Shown: piece by piece, positions 27,060-35,703 of the stretch
Numbering within the stretch: position 1 is the stretch's first letter
How the letters are laid out: each line of letters starts with the position of its first letter
DNA from: G965197675 sp965197675
Lineage (GTDB): Bacteria > Chloroflexota > Dehalococcoidia > Plut-88900
Assembly (NCBI GenBank): GCA_965197675.1
Contig: OZ240221.1
Coordinates: forward strand, 1,240,001 to 1,304,000
Reading direction: 5' to 3'
DNA: 64,000 bases
The notes under the pieces: model-generated
Databases searched by the model: none
Told to the model about the DNA's origin: nothing
The model's input: the letters and a program-made list of their open reading frames with translations, nothing else
Translations under genes and position numbers: made by a program

Positions 27060-27470
27060 TCAGGCTAGCTTTCCCGCCCGTGATAAAAGCTTATGTTCTA
27101 CCTCCATGCACTTATCCATAATGACAGTGAGACCTGCGTTACCCGCCTTGGTGGCGGCCTCTTCATTAATTATCCCCAGTTGCATCCACACTGCTGAGGC
27201 GCCTATATCGATTGCCTCATCCACGATGGAAGGTACGTCTTCTGATTTCCGAAAGATATCGACTACGTCTATCTTCTCCGGAACGGATTTCAAGTCGGAA
27301 TAGCTTTTCTCCCTCAGCACTTGGTCTGTCATAGGATTGACCGGGATAATTCGATATCCTTGAGACTTAAGGTACTTGGCTACCCGATGACTGTCCCGCT
27401 CCGGCTTGGGAGACAACCCGACCACGGCGATAGTCTTTCCCTGCTTCAATATCTCTTCGACCGATTTCAT
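27060..27470 (-). CDS. CoA-binding domain protein (YccU-like)
   Basis: A 136-residue Rossmann-type CoA_binding_2 protein. It has the TIAVVGLSPKPERDSHRVA nucleotide-binding start and VWMQLGIINEEAA in the middle, typical of the YccU family. The family resembles the CoA-binding half of succinyl-CoA synthetase alpha but has no known reaction. Start ATG 27470 with GAAAG upstream. On the same strand, 90 bases before the TPR gene. Confidence 0.92.
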   Translation of the reverse strand: MKSVEEILKQGKTIAVVGLSPKPERDSHRVAKYLKSQGYRIIPVNPMTDQVLREKSYSDLKSVPEKIDVVDIFRKSEDVPSIVDEAIDIGASAVWMQLGIINEEAATKAGNAGLTVIMDKCMEVEHKLLSRAGKLA

Positions 27471-27603
27471 TTCACTTTCCTATTCTTTTAGTCAATTTTG
27501 CTGGGAGTTAACAATGGTATCAAGGGGATTTTAGCGATCCTTCAATCTGTTCTACTGTTTGTAGTAGCCTTTCATTTTGTAGAACCTGACGGTCGTCAGC
27601 CCC

Positions 27604-28062
27604 CTAGCATTTTGTTCGCATCTTACGCTCATGCATCTCGCTCCAACCTGGATAGTACCAGTCGATGGGCATCTCCACAACTGTTATATTGTGCTTACGA
27701 GCCAGGAGCAATATCCTCAAGTCTAACCCGAATCATCCGTGCGTTGAAGGCGGAAGATATCACGGACATGAAGCCCAGCATAGTGTTTGAATCTACCTTG
27801 CATATCCTTCAAAATTACTCCAACGAGCCAGACTGCTAGACTGAAAGCACTTTCCATCGGGTGACGATAGAGGGTATCTTCTATATGTCCAGCCTCTGGC
27901 GCCTCTCTTGACTCGACAGCGATGGTGCGTCTCTCATGAGTAGGCGGCAGAACGAGGGAGAGCTGTGTACTGGCATGGATAAGTCGGCATCGTACTGAAA
28001 CCTATAGCCCTCTTTGGCCTCCAATATCCCGCCTTGATTACATGCCTTTGACTCTATGTGGT
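27604..28062 (-). pseudogene. GT2 (polyprenyl-phosphate glycosyltransferase) pseudogene
   Basis: Three-frame translation of the minus strand recovers, in order, VIKAGILEAKEGYRFQYDADLSMP, where the DXD aspartates are kept; IAVESREAPE, EDTLYRHPMESAF; DMQGRFKHYAG, VRDIFRLQRTDDSG; and LDLRILLLARKHN, VVEMPIDWYYPG. This is the domain order of dolichyl-phosphate mannosyltransferase-type GT2 enzymes (R-G-ML-A..DADLSTP; SREAPGA..YRHLMGRVFN; DTQCGFK; FD-E-L-LA; V-E-P-DWYY). At least two frameshifts, a missing N-terminus and no start codon. It fills the gap downstream of thrB. Confidence 0.85.
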
Positions 28063-28101
28063 TGCACGTTCAGATCGATTGATCATGTGGACTGAGAGGA
28101 G

Positions 28102-29031
28102 CTAGTATTCACCAACCTCAGCGTCTACAACGGTGACCCCTGACGAGGAAGGTGAAGTTAACCTGACCCTTCCATCGATGTGCGCACGTCGTGACTCTTC
28201 TAGCATCGCCTGACCAATCTTTTCATGATCGGCGCTTGCTAAGGCTAGCACGGTGGGACCGCTGCCCGATAGGAACACTCCATGCGCCCCTGCATCCAAC
28301 GCCGCTTGGAATATATTACGCATAGCTGGAAACAAAGACTCACGGGCAGGCTGGTGCAGCGCATCCTGAGTGGCTAATCGTAATGCATCCAGCTTGCCTG
28401 TCGCTAGGGAAGCGGTCAATAAAGCCGCCCTCGACACGTTGTGTACAGCATCTGTCAGGCTTACCGCTTTGGGCAGGACTTCTCGGGCATCTTCAGTGAG
28501 TATTTCGAAATCGGGGATTAGTAGAACCGCCGACAGCGTCGAGTCCACAGGTAATGAAGTTGATACTAGTTTATCTCCATCCCGCACGATTACCTGGCAT
28601 CCTCCGAAAAGAGCGGCTGCTACGTTGTCTGGATGCCCTTCTATCCCATCAGCCAGTTTTATTAATTCTTCGGGTGGAATGGTTTTACCACTCATGATTT
28701 GCCCTGCTATGATGCCCCCAGTTACCGCCGCCGCACTGCTTCCGAGGCCTCTCTTCAATGGAATATCGTTATGGCAGGTTAAACGCACAGCTGGCACCTG
28801 AGTATCAGTTTTCTCTATTGCCGCACAGAAGCCCCTATATACCATGTTGTCGGTGTCTCCGCTCAGCACATCGGCGCCTTCTCCGTATATAGAGAGCTCA
28901 AAGGAATTAGCTAGCTCTACTGAGATGGTGTTGAAAATCCCCAAGGCCATCCCAATGGAGTCGAAACCAGGACCCATGTTGGCCGTGGTTGCAGGGGCCC
29001 TTACAGTGACTTTGGTAACCCTCTTTGGCAT
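28102..29031 (-). CDS. thrB: Homoserine kinase
   Basis: A 309-residue GHMP kinase that phosphorylates homoserine with ATP, the fourth step from aspartate to threonine. It shows ATTANMGPGFDSIG at the N-terminus, PLKRGLGSSAAA (ATP phosphate loop) near residue 90, EGHPDN, and the C-terminal GAHGVFLSGSGPT loop. AAAGGGA precedes ATG 29031. No thrA or thrC is adjacent. Length is normal for the family. Confidence 0.96.
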   Translation of the reverse strand: MPKRVTKVTVRAPATTANMGPGFDSIGMALGIFNTISVELANSFELSIYGEGADVLSGDTDNMVYRGFCAAIEKTDTQVPAVRLTCHNDIPLKRGLGSSAAAVTGGIIAGQIMSGKTIPPEELIKLADGIEGHPDNVAAALFGGCQVIVRDGDKLVSTSLPVDSTLSAVLLIPDFEILTEDAREVLPKAVSLTDAVHNVSRAALLTASLATGKLDALRLATQDALHQPARESLFPAMRNIFQAALDAGAHGVFLSGSGPTVLALASADHEKIGQAMLEESRRAHIDGRVRLTSPSSSGVTVVDAEVGEY

Positions 29032-29124
29032 TTCCCTTTCAGGTATGTGAGGAGAGTCTGTTAACTGATGGAGGTAGACAGCCTTTTATGGTGAGTATGA
29101 TATGATTAGCTGTGGTAGCCTGCC

Positions 29125-29146
29125 GGAAGGAAAGCGACGTCCTTCC
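29125..29146. repeat. Small GGAAGGA/TCCTTCC hairpin
   Basis: A 7-bp perfect stem with an 8-base loop between thrB and tRNA-Pro. No T-run follows on either strand, so a terminator role is doubtful. Confidence 0.3.
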
Positions 29147-29187
29147 ACGTACTGAAATCAACGATACAGAAAATATCGGGCAATAAT

Positions 29188-29264
29188 CGGGGTGTGGCGC
29201 AGCTTGGTAGCGCGCATCGTTCGGGACGATGAGGCCCCGGGTTCGAATCCCGGCACCCCGACCA
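29188..29264 (+). tRNA. tRNA-Pro (anticodon CGG), CCA encoded
   Basis: Seven-pair acceptor stem CGGGGTG/CACCCCG, a D-arm GCGCAGCTTGGTAGCGC, an anticodon stem CATCG/CGATG with loop TTCGGGA giving anticodon CGG, and a GGTTCGAATCC T-arm. Discriminator A at 29261 is followed by genomic CCA (29262-29264). CGG decodes CCG proline codons. Confidence 0.97.
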
Positions 29265-29424
29265 CCACCTTTCGAAAGGCTGACCCCAAACTACAATAGC
29301 TGCATACTCCAGTCAAGATTTCCCGCTTGGACGGGGAGTTCAACACCAGGCTCCGTCTTCACCAAAACCACCATCCAAATAGTTCTAACCGAGCCAGTCC
29401 AGAGAACGAACGGACTTTCCGCGC

Positions 29425-29615
29425 TCAAATCGTCCAGCCTTGCTCCCTCATCAGACCCAAGAGATCAATTACCCGTATTCCAAGTGCCGAGCACACATCG
29501 GGTATATTGGGTCTCTGGGAGTTGTTAGTAGCACTCTCATCGGTAACCACCGCATAACTCTTGATCTGTGCCAGGGCAGTAAGGTAAACATCAACATGGG
29601 GTCGGCCTGTAACCG
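29425..29615 (-). pseudogene. DUF4411 PIN-like toxin C-terminal relic
   Basis: Immediately after an in-frame stop, the minus strand reads VDVYLTALAQIKSYAVVTDE, then RPNIPDVCSALGIRVIDLLG, LMREQGW and a stop. DUF4411 proteins end with this pattern (D-W-IA-A---G--VVT-E ... KIPDVC-ALGV-CI-LL-LLRE). These PIN-fold nucleases are usually toxins beside an XRE/ImmA-IrrE antitoxin gene, which is not present here. N-terminal acidic residues of the nuclease site are gone. Confidence 0.75.
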
Positions 29616-29689
29616 CTTACTGGCCAACTTTCACACTAGTCATCATCCGCTGCACCTGAGCCCTATTTGACTGCAGACAGTAGTCGCAT

Positions 29690-30544
29690 TCAAGCTATGG
29701 CAAGTGGGTTCCATGGAGCACCAGATGCATGGGTCAATGGCAATGGTGCACCCACGAACAGGAACTCGTAGACTTTGTTTCTTGAGAGATCCTCCAGGTC
29801 CAGATTCTCCAGCAAGTAGATGCCCAGGTCTCTAAGAGCGTACCTATGTAAATAATAGGGTTCCCCGTCTACCCTTTGTGCCTCTACGGTTGGCTGATCG
29901 GCGCCGATGGCACACACATCCTTTTCTTTGAGCCACGGTGCCAATGATCGATTAGGTCCAGGTACCGCCGACTCCCACAGGGCACGATCTCTGAAGAAGA
30001 CCCTATACCAGCCGGTGCGGATCAATAAGATATCTCCCTGCTCGATTTTAGTTCCTTGAGCAGCCGCGACGGCGTCCAACTCATCGCCAGCCACCACTTC
30101 ACCGGGCCCCATGTGGTCGACGTTTCGGTATGCGGGAACATCCAGCATAACACCTCGGCCCACCATTGAGCGAACGTTTTCGATGCCAGTCTTTACGACA
30201 CCGGAATCGAAGGCTTCGTCCTCCGGAATGTCGTTATAGAACCGTCCCTCGGCCCACATGTGCCCCAGAGCATCTATGTGGGTTCCCGAGTGGGTTTCCA
30301 TGGTAAGTACATCCTCTGAGAAGATACCTGACTCGTCCGGTATTGAATAGCTTGCCTTCCAGGTCTTGTGGAACGAAGGATGCTGAGGGCCATCCTTTTC
30401 CAGAGGAACCGCCAAACTGTACACTCGCCCCTTCCTAACTAAGCCCACCGCCTTCAGCACAACCTCCGGCGTGAGAAGGTTCAAAGCTCCCAGTTGATCG
30501 TTGGCACCCCACCTACCCCAGTTGCTAACAACACTTTGTACCAT
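29690..30544 (-). CDS. Cyclase family protein (kynurenine-formamidase-like hydrolase)
   Basis: A 284-residue metal-dependent hydrolase of the cyclase family (PF04199), which includes bacterial kynurenine formamidase and isatin hydrolase. The signature HSGTHIDALGH at about residues 84-94 supplies the Zn/Mn ligands. Cytoplasmic, no signal peptide. A strong AAGGGGA lies before ATG 30544. No tryptophan-degradation genes are nearby, so the substrate is unknown; cyclic amides or formamides are possible given the hydrolase-rich context. Confidence 0.92.
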   Translation of the reverse strand: MVQSVVSNWGRWGANDQLGALNLLTPEVVLKAVGLVRKGRVYSLAVPLEKDGPQHPSFHKTWKASYSIPDESGIFSEDVLTMETHSGTHIDALGHMWAEGRFYNDIPEDEAFDSGVVKTGIENVRSMVGRGVMLDVPAYRNVDHMGPGEVVAGDELDAVAAAQGTKIEQGDILLIRTGWYRVFFRDRALWESAVPGPNRSLAPWLKEKDVCAIGADQPTVEAQRVDGEPYYLHRYALRDLGIYLLENLDLEDLSRNKVYEFLFVGAPLPLTHASGAPWNPLAIA

Positions 30545-30795
30545 TAGTTTCCCCTTTTTTGGTTCACTACTCCCACCTTACTAATCCCTATTATGTATCA
30601 GTTCCCGTATGACCTCAAGAAAGTTGAGGTTATACCTGAGCAATGCAAAGTGAGATGCTTGTCATTGAGCGAATAGGTAATTTATACTTTCTCGGTCTCT
30701 CGAACCGGTGGCAGACCCCACAAAAACGGCACAGCTACGAAAACGGATGAAGAGTAACGCTAAGAAAAACTGATAGCCTGGCATAGAGGGTTCAC

Positions 30796-31785
30796 TTGGC
30801 AACGCTACTCACTGGCGGGACGGGGTTCGTAGGTAGCAACATCCTCAAGTCCCTGGCACAGCGCAGTCACGAGGTCATTTGCTTCGACTTGGTGCCGCCC
30901 AACGACCTGGTCAAGAGATACATAGAGCCCTGGTCCGGCCAGATCACCTTCGTACAGGGAGACATCACCCGCACGGAGGATGTACAACAACTATTATCCC
31001 AAAACATCACTAGAATAGTTCACGCCGCCGTCTTCACTGGTGTTCTTCCCGAGATCGAGACCAGCCAAGGGCGCTCCATCGTGGAGATCAACGTTATGGG
31101 GACCACCAATGTGCTAGAGCTGGCCCGCGAGCTCTCGGTGGAACGGTTCGTCTATGTAAGCTCGGGGTCGGTCTATGGAGAGCAGCCCAACCCGGATAAG
31201 GTACTGCACGAAGACAGCCCTCTATACCCCCGTAGCCTCTACGCCGTCACCAAGTATCAAAGCGAGTTGCTAACCCGGAGATACGGAGAGCTACACGGTT
31301 TCGAGGCGGTGAGCGTACGTTTGGATGTCCCCTACGGCCCCATGGAGCGAGTCACTGGCCATCGGGCAAATCAGTCGCTAATGAAGGGATGGACGGGTAG
31401 TATTGTCAAGGGCGGACCCATAGTAGTGAGTGATCGCACCCATAGGATAGATTTCGCCTACGTAGAGGATATCGCCAGCGGCGTATGCGCTGTCCTCGAT
31501 GCCCCATCTCTATCCTTTGATGTGTACAACAACGGATTAGGAAAGTGGAGCACCCCCGACGATATCATCAAGGCGCTACAGCAGTTGGAGCCCGATTTGC
31601 TGGTAAGGGAGGTATCTCCTTCAGAAGCGCGAAAGCTACTGCCTGACATATTCCCATTGGAGAAGGATTACCTGATGGATGTGACTCGCATGAAGGAGGA
31701 CATCGGCTTCACCGCCAAGTACGATCTGGTCTCCGGCCTCCGAGAGTATTTGAACTGGCGGCGCGAGTACAACTTCACGGAATAG
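30796..31785 (+). CDS. NAD-dependent epimerase/dehydratase (extended SDR)
   Basis: A 329-residue extended short-chain dehydrogenase acting on nucleotide sugars or similar substrates. The N-terminal GGTGFVG binds NAD(P); S143-region VSSGSVYGE and the YAVTK motif (Tyr/Lys pair) are intact. Start is TTG 30796 with GAGGG upstream. Followed after 25 bases by a small conserved-looking gene. Without sugar-biosynthesis neighbours the substrate cannot be named. Confidence 0.92.
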   Translation: MATLLTGGTGFVGSNILKSLAQRSHEVICFDLVPPNDLVKRYIEPWSGQITFVQGDITRTEDVQQLLSQNITRIVHAAVFTGVLPEIETSQGRSIVEINVMGTTNVLELARELSVERFVYVSSGSVYGEQPNPDKVLHEDSPLYPRSLYAVTKYQSELLTRRYGELHGFEAVSVRLDVPYGPMERVTGHRANQSLMKGWTGSIVKGGPIVVSDRTHRIDFAYVEDIASGVCAVLDAPSLSFDVYNNGLGKWSTPDDIIKALQQLEPDLLVREVSPSEARKLLPDIFPLEKDYLMDVTRMKEDIGFTAKYDLVSGLREYLNWRREYNFTE

Positions 31786-31810
31786 TTCCCCTAGTCGGCG
31801 GAGGCACATT

Positions 31811-32059
31811 TTGTGCGACAAGATCTGCGAGCCCGCCTTAGTCGCCGCGTGGGATGTCCTGGAGGCAGTCCAAGAAAGGGGCCTTGAAGCGTGGAACGAG
31901 TACCTGGAAAGAACCAAAGGTCATCCTCTCTCTCGGATGGGTGACTTTGATCTAGTCGGCATGCCTAAGGTCAAGACTATGGAAGAGAAGTATCTCCCCA
32001 AGGACCAGTTAAAGAAGTATGAAGAATCTACGGGTATTTACAAAATGGCGGAGAGATAG
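31811..32059 (+). CDS. Small hypothetical protein
   Basis: An 82-residue, charged, largely helical protein starting with TTG 31811, seven bases after GGAGG. Not recognised. No signal peptide, membrane segment or metal motif apart from two Cys at residues 2 and 6. Close behind the epimerase gene and probably co-transcribed with it. Confidence 0.6.
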   Translation: MCDKICEPALVAAWDVLEAVQERGLEAWNEYLERTKGHPLSRMGDFDLVGMPKVKTMEEKYLPKDQLKKYEESTGIYKMAER

Positions 32060-32103
32060 CCTACCAATCTCTACGATTCTAGTCTGTAAATCGATTTAGA
32101 CGG

Positions 32104-32133
32104 CAAGAGGGGCCGATTTTTAGGCGGCCTCTT
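32104..32133 (+). terminator. Possible terminator hairpin
   Basis: AAGAGG-GG-CCG pairs with CGGCCTCTT around an ATTTTTAGG loop, with a two-base bulge. It lies about 45 bases after the small gene's stop. There is no proper T-run after the stem, so a weak call. Confidence 0.35.
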
Positions 32134-32278
32134 CTGCTTAGGCTTGGGTATGTAAGTGTAGGGCTACGTCAAACTACTTCACAGTATCAATAGTTCAACT
32201 TACTGTCGCGTACACGGTTAAGTCTCTCTTGACTTCGGATTAACGAGGGCCCTAAGCTTAGACCTAGGAGGCGCTGTT

Positions 32279-33682
32279 ATGTCTGCGACGCGAATCCTGG
32301 CAAGATACGCTGCCCTGCTTAATTACGAGGATCTACCACGCCCGGTGGTGGAAAAAGCGAAGCTGGCAGTGTTGGATGTCTTTGGAAACACGATTGGAGG
32401 GTATGCCCTGCCCTTGTCCGGCACTTTCTTGGGACTGGCCAAGGACTTAGGAGGTGGAAGAGAGCAGGCGACCCTCATCGGCGATGGCACTAGGGTTTCC
32501 GTGCCCCTGGCTGCCTTCGGAAACTGTGCCATGGGAACTATGCTGGACTTCTCCGATGAACATGGCAGCGGTAGAAAGTCTGCGTGGATCGGTGCACTGG
32601 CCGTCCCGGCGGCGTTAGCTGCGGGAGAGCCCCGGTCCATCTCCGGTAAGGAGCTGATCGCCAGCGTTGTGGCCGGATACGAAGTGTGTGCCAGGATACT
32701 TCACTCCATGGACATGACATTCGAGAGGTCTGAGAAGATTACTGGGGAGACCATCTCCGTATTCGCCTCGGCGGCCGCTGCCGGGAGCGCCTTGGGCCTG
32801 GATGAGGATGGTATGCTCTCCAACCTCAGCATGGCAGGCATTTATACTCCGGTGCCCGGAGGCCGCAAGTGGATAGGCGATGAAGGACTCAGACCCATGA
32901 AGGACATCAAACAGGGCTGGGCCTGGATGTGCATGACTGGGGCGTTCACCGCCGTTTCCGCTCAGGCGGGCCTCAAGTCGTTGCAGGAAAACAACATTTT
33001 GGACGGAGAAAAGGGGTTGTGGCGAATGCTGGGCTACGACAGCTTCAGGGAGGAGGTTCTCACCGAGGGCCTTGGCGAGAAGTACTACATACTGGACTTT
33101 GACACAAAGCTCTACCCGGGATGTCTCACCACGCACCCGGCGATAGTAGCTGTCGAAGACCTGATGAAAGACCAAGGAATCGATCCGAGCGACATAGAAA
33201 ATATCGAAGTATCCACAAACAAGAGTGAAACGCTGGGGTTTGATGACCAAGAGCCTCTGGGCGTGGCTGACATGCAGTTCAGCATTCCCTATCAGGTGTC
33301 GGTGGCCCTTCTTGCCGGAGAGCCGGGGCCCAACTGGTACTTGGAGAAGACCAGGACCAGGCTGGATCTAGCTGCAATGTCTAGGCGCGTAAGCTTGACC
33401 GTGGACGACGAATGTGAGGAGACCTTCCGAAAAGACGGCGTTTTTATGGCAAAGGTAGCCGTTTCCACCAAGGCTGGAAAGAGGTGCGAGGGCCGGGTGA
33501 CCGCGGCTCCCCTGGCTCGGAACGCCGATGAGATACAGAACAAGTTCGTGACCACGGGCTGCCAAGTTACCAGCAGAGATCAAGTCGATAAGATTCTGGG
33601 GACTGTAGAGCACCTAGAGTCGGTGGGGAACGTGTCCCAGCTAATAGACCTGATGCACAAACTCCCGTCTCCCCAATCATGA
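32279..33682 (+). CDS. MmgE/PrpD family protein
   Basis: A 467-residue protein of the MmgE/PrpD fold, which includes 2-methylcitrate dehydratase, cis-aconitate decarboxylase and iminodisuccinate epimerase. Typical features are the helical N-terminal domain (LAVLDVFGNTIGG), GNCAMGTMLDFSDEH near residue 80 and KLYPGCLTTHPAI near residue 280. TAGGAGG precedes the ATG. No other methylcitrate-cycle gene is present, so propionate metabolism should not be assumed. Converges with the DUF72 relic, overlapping by six bases. Confidence 0.92.
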   Translation: MSATRILARYAALLNYEDLPRPVVEKAKLAVLDVFGNTIGGYALPLSGTFLGLAKDLGGGREQATLIGDGTRVSVPLAAFGNCAMGTMLDFSDEHGSGRKSAWIGALAVPAALAAGEPRSISGKELIASVVAGYEVCARILHSMDMTFERSEKITGETISVFASAAAAGSALGLDEDGMLSNLSMAGIYTPVPGGRKWIGDEGLRPMKDIKQGWAWMCMTGAFTAVSAQAGLKSLQENNILDGEKGLWRMLGYDSFREEVLTEGLGEKYYILDFDTKLYPGCLTTHPAIVAVEDLMKDQGIDPSDIENIEVSTNKSETLGFDDQEPLGVADMQFSIPYQVSVALLAGEPGPNWYLEKTRTRLDLAAMSRRVSLTVDDECEETFRKDGVFMAKVAVSTKAGKRCEGRVTAAPLARNADEIQNKFVTTGCQVTSRDQVDKILGTVEHLESVGNVSQLIDLMHKLPSPQS

Positions 33683-34330
33683 TTTGGTGTAGGTCAACAC
33701 CTGATCCACAAACTGGATAGGCTGCTCATCGATTCCACCATCTTCCAGCAGCCTGCCAAGGCGAGTGGCGTGGAAAGGAGATCGGTCTCCTGCTGAATTG
33801 AGCAGTATATAGGTTTCTTTGGCTTGCCTCTTGAGATCCCGAATCATCTGGAGTAACTCCAGGAGTTCCTCTTGTCGATAGGTCAAGGGTATACTCTTGG
33901 CCGATTGGGTTATCTCTTCGGTGAACTTTCTGTTTAACCGCCCGTGAAGCCGGACGTATGCGCTATTCGAAGCAATCTCAGGTATGGTTGGCATACTACC
34001 GGCAAATCCTTGAGGCTCATCGACACAGGTCAAGATTATGTTTTGGTCTTTCATCCACTGCAGGCATTCAGTTTTCATTGATCCTGCGAACCATTCCTTA
34101 TCCCGAAGCTCCACGGCTACATTAAACTTCGATAAGGCACCTCTTATGGATGCAATGCAGTCTCTTGCCCGCTTCTCCGGTCTAACCCACCTGGGAAACT
34201 GAAGGAGCACCACTCCTAGCGTTCCCGCATTATCTAAGGGTTCCAGCATAGACAGTAGTATCTTCCGCCTCTCCCTCAGGTCTGCCTCTTGCCATAGCTT
34301 TGGTAGGTCCTCCAGTAGCTTCCCTGCCTT
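33677..34330 (-). pseudogene. N-terminally truncated DUF72 gene with recombinase-like fusion
   Basis: The last 190 codons are the C-terminal two thirds of a DUF72 (YecE-like TIM barrel) protein: MLEPLDNAGTLGVVLLQFPRW, NVAVELRDKEWF, AYVRLHGR. The N-terminal third with its glycine-rich start is missing. In the same frame upstream is KLLEDLPKLWQEADLRERRK, which looks like the tail of a large serine recombinase rather than DUF72. A deletion fusion is the simplest reading. The ATG at 34249 may be fortuitous, and a functional product is unlikely. Confidence 0.7.
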
Positions 34331-34442
34331 CGCCTTTCATCTCCTCCAGGACCTGAAGACGGGTCTGCCAGTCAACCAGGTTGTGTATCTGCATCACCTC
34401 AATATAGTCAGTCTTGAGGAGATCAAAGGGGCAAGCCATCTG
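34327..34442 (-). pseudogene. Aldo/keto reductase fragment
   Basis: Minus-strand codons FDLLKTDYIEVMQIHNLVDW, then QTRLQVLEEMKGEGR match the middle of aldo/keto reductases (LLKTDYIDLYQIHNLVDW..VLEEMKAEGRIRYIG). Homology stops abruptly at the GEGR, where the adjoining recombinase-like/DUF72 frame takes over. No start or NADP-binding region remains. Confidence 0.78.
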
Positions 34443-34497
34443 GGCATAGAGACCATAGGCTAGGACAACCTCCCGTTCTCCGATCGGGAACCAAAAC

Positions 34498-35658
34498 TTA
34501 TTCTCCTGCTCCGCTCCTTTGCCTCAGCTTCATCTGCATGATGTACGCTACGCTTAGCAGCCCGATAGTGAGAATCACAAGCAGAGTTGAAATAGCAGCA
34601 ATGGTAGGGCTTACCTCCGTTCTAATGCCATCCCACATCTCTTTTGGAAGAGTAGAGATTTCACTGGTGGAAAGGAAGAGAGCTAACAACAGTTCGTCGA
34701 ATGATACTATAGAACAAAAGAAAGTAGCAGCGGCTAGTCCAGGTATCATGGACGGCAGGATGACTCTGCGTAGAGTTGTAATCGGACCGGCACCAAGGGC
34801 GGCGGCTGCCTGATCTTGGGTTTCATCGATAGACCTAAGAGTGGCAGACAATATTATCACCACATAGGGTACTGCGAGCATGGCATGTGCCAGCAAAAGA
34901 CCTGGGGAAACCATCGGAATCGGTGGTATCGGGTCTTCGCCACTAAATAGGCCACCAGGTATCTGGTCTGTAGCACCTGCGAACCACGGCAATAGAAGGA
35001 ACCCAGCTGAAGTGGGTAGAGCCAGTAATGTCCAGGGTCTTATACTCTCACAGATTTCCGAAAACTTCCCTCTCATACGCCTTCTATAGAACACGGGGAA
35101 TAGCAACATTGCCAAACTTGCTATTCCCAAAGCGAGAGCCGTTAAGATCATTATCCACTCCCCCCAAACCGGAACTGGTGCGCCCGGAAGGGGTTTGAAA
35201 AAGGACCGCAGTGTCTTGGATAAGAAGAAGAACAAAGCTATTGCCGTTATCAAGACAGGCACAATGAGAGGCGATATGATAATCGCATTTAGGAACGGCT
35301 TACCTCTGTAACTGCCCCGCGATAGACCGTATGCGGCCAGGGTGCCAACAGGAATTGCGACGATAATCACCAGGATGGCCAGTTCGAAGCTGATGAGAGT
35401 CGCTGGTATCCATCGACCAGTTGCACCAAAATAACTAGCCCCTTCTACCCCAAAATAATCTTGATACCACCGCCAAGTGAATCCTTCGGGAGGAAATTGA
35501 AGAAATATCGAATCACTTACCGATAAAGGAATAACGATGAAGCTGGGTAAAACTAAGAAGCCAAAAACCAGTGCCGCAAACGAGTATAATACTACCCTCC
35601 GGATAGGAGCGCTCTTGCCCTCCCAAACTCCTAACTCAGTACTACCTACTCCCTTCAT
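34498..35658 (-). CDS. PotC-type ABC transporter permease with internal expansion
   Basis: A 386-residue inner-membrane permease of the polyamine/thiamine/iron ABC group. N-terminal helix, then core helices, and the ATPase-docking EAA loop DQAAAALGAGP about 95 residues from the C-terminus. Typical PotC proteins are near 270 residues; here about 100 extra residues (roughly 160-260), containing one or two extra hydrophobic segments, separate the third helix region from the rest. GAGG precedes the ATG. It follows the PotB-type gene by 45 bases. No ATPase gene is found in the locus. Confidence 0.92.
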   Translation of the reverse strand: MKGVGSTELGVWEGKSAPIRRVVLYSFAALVFGFLVLPSFIVIPLSVSDSIFLQFPPEGFTWRWYQDYFGVEGASYFGATGRWIPATLISFELAILVIIVAIPVGTLAAYGLSRGSYRGKPFLNAIIISPLIVPVLITAIALFFFLSKTLRSFFKPLPGAPVPVWGEWIMILTALALGIASLAMLLFPVFYRRRMRGKFSEICESIRPWTLLALPTSAGFLLLPWFAGATDQIPGGLFSGEDPIPPIPMVSPGLLLAHAMLAVPYVVIILSATLRSIDETQDQAAAALGAGPITTLRRVILPSMIPGLAAATFFCSIVSFDELLLALFLSTSEISTLPKEMWDGIRTEVSPTIAAISTLLVILTIGLLSVAYIMQMKLRQRSGAGE

Positions 35659-35703
35659 TTGCCTCTACCTCTATGTCGTGATTCAGATGTAATTCTCGAC
35701 TTC

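Noticed and set aside
29229..29670. Plus-strand frames starting inside tRNA-Pro
   Set aside because: They overlap the tRNA and the minus-strand DUF4411 relic and have no homology.
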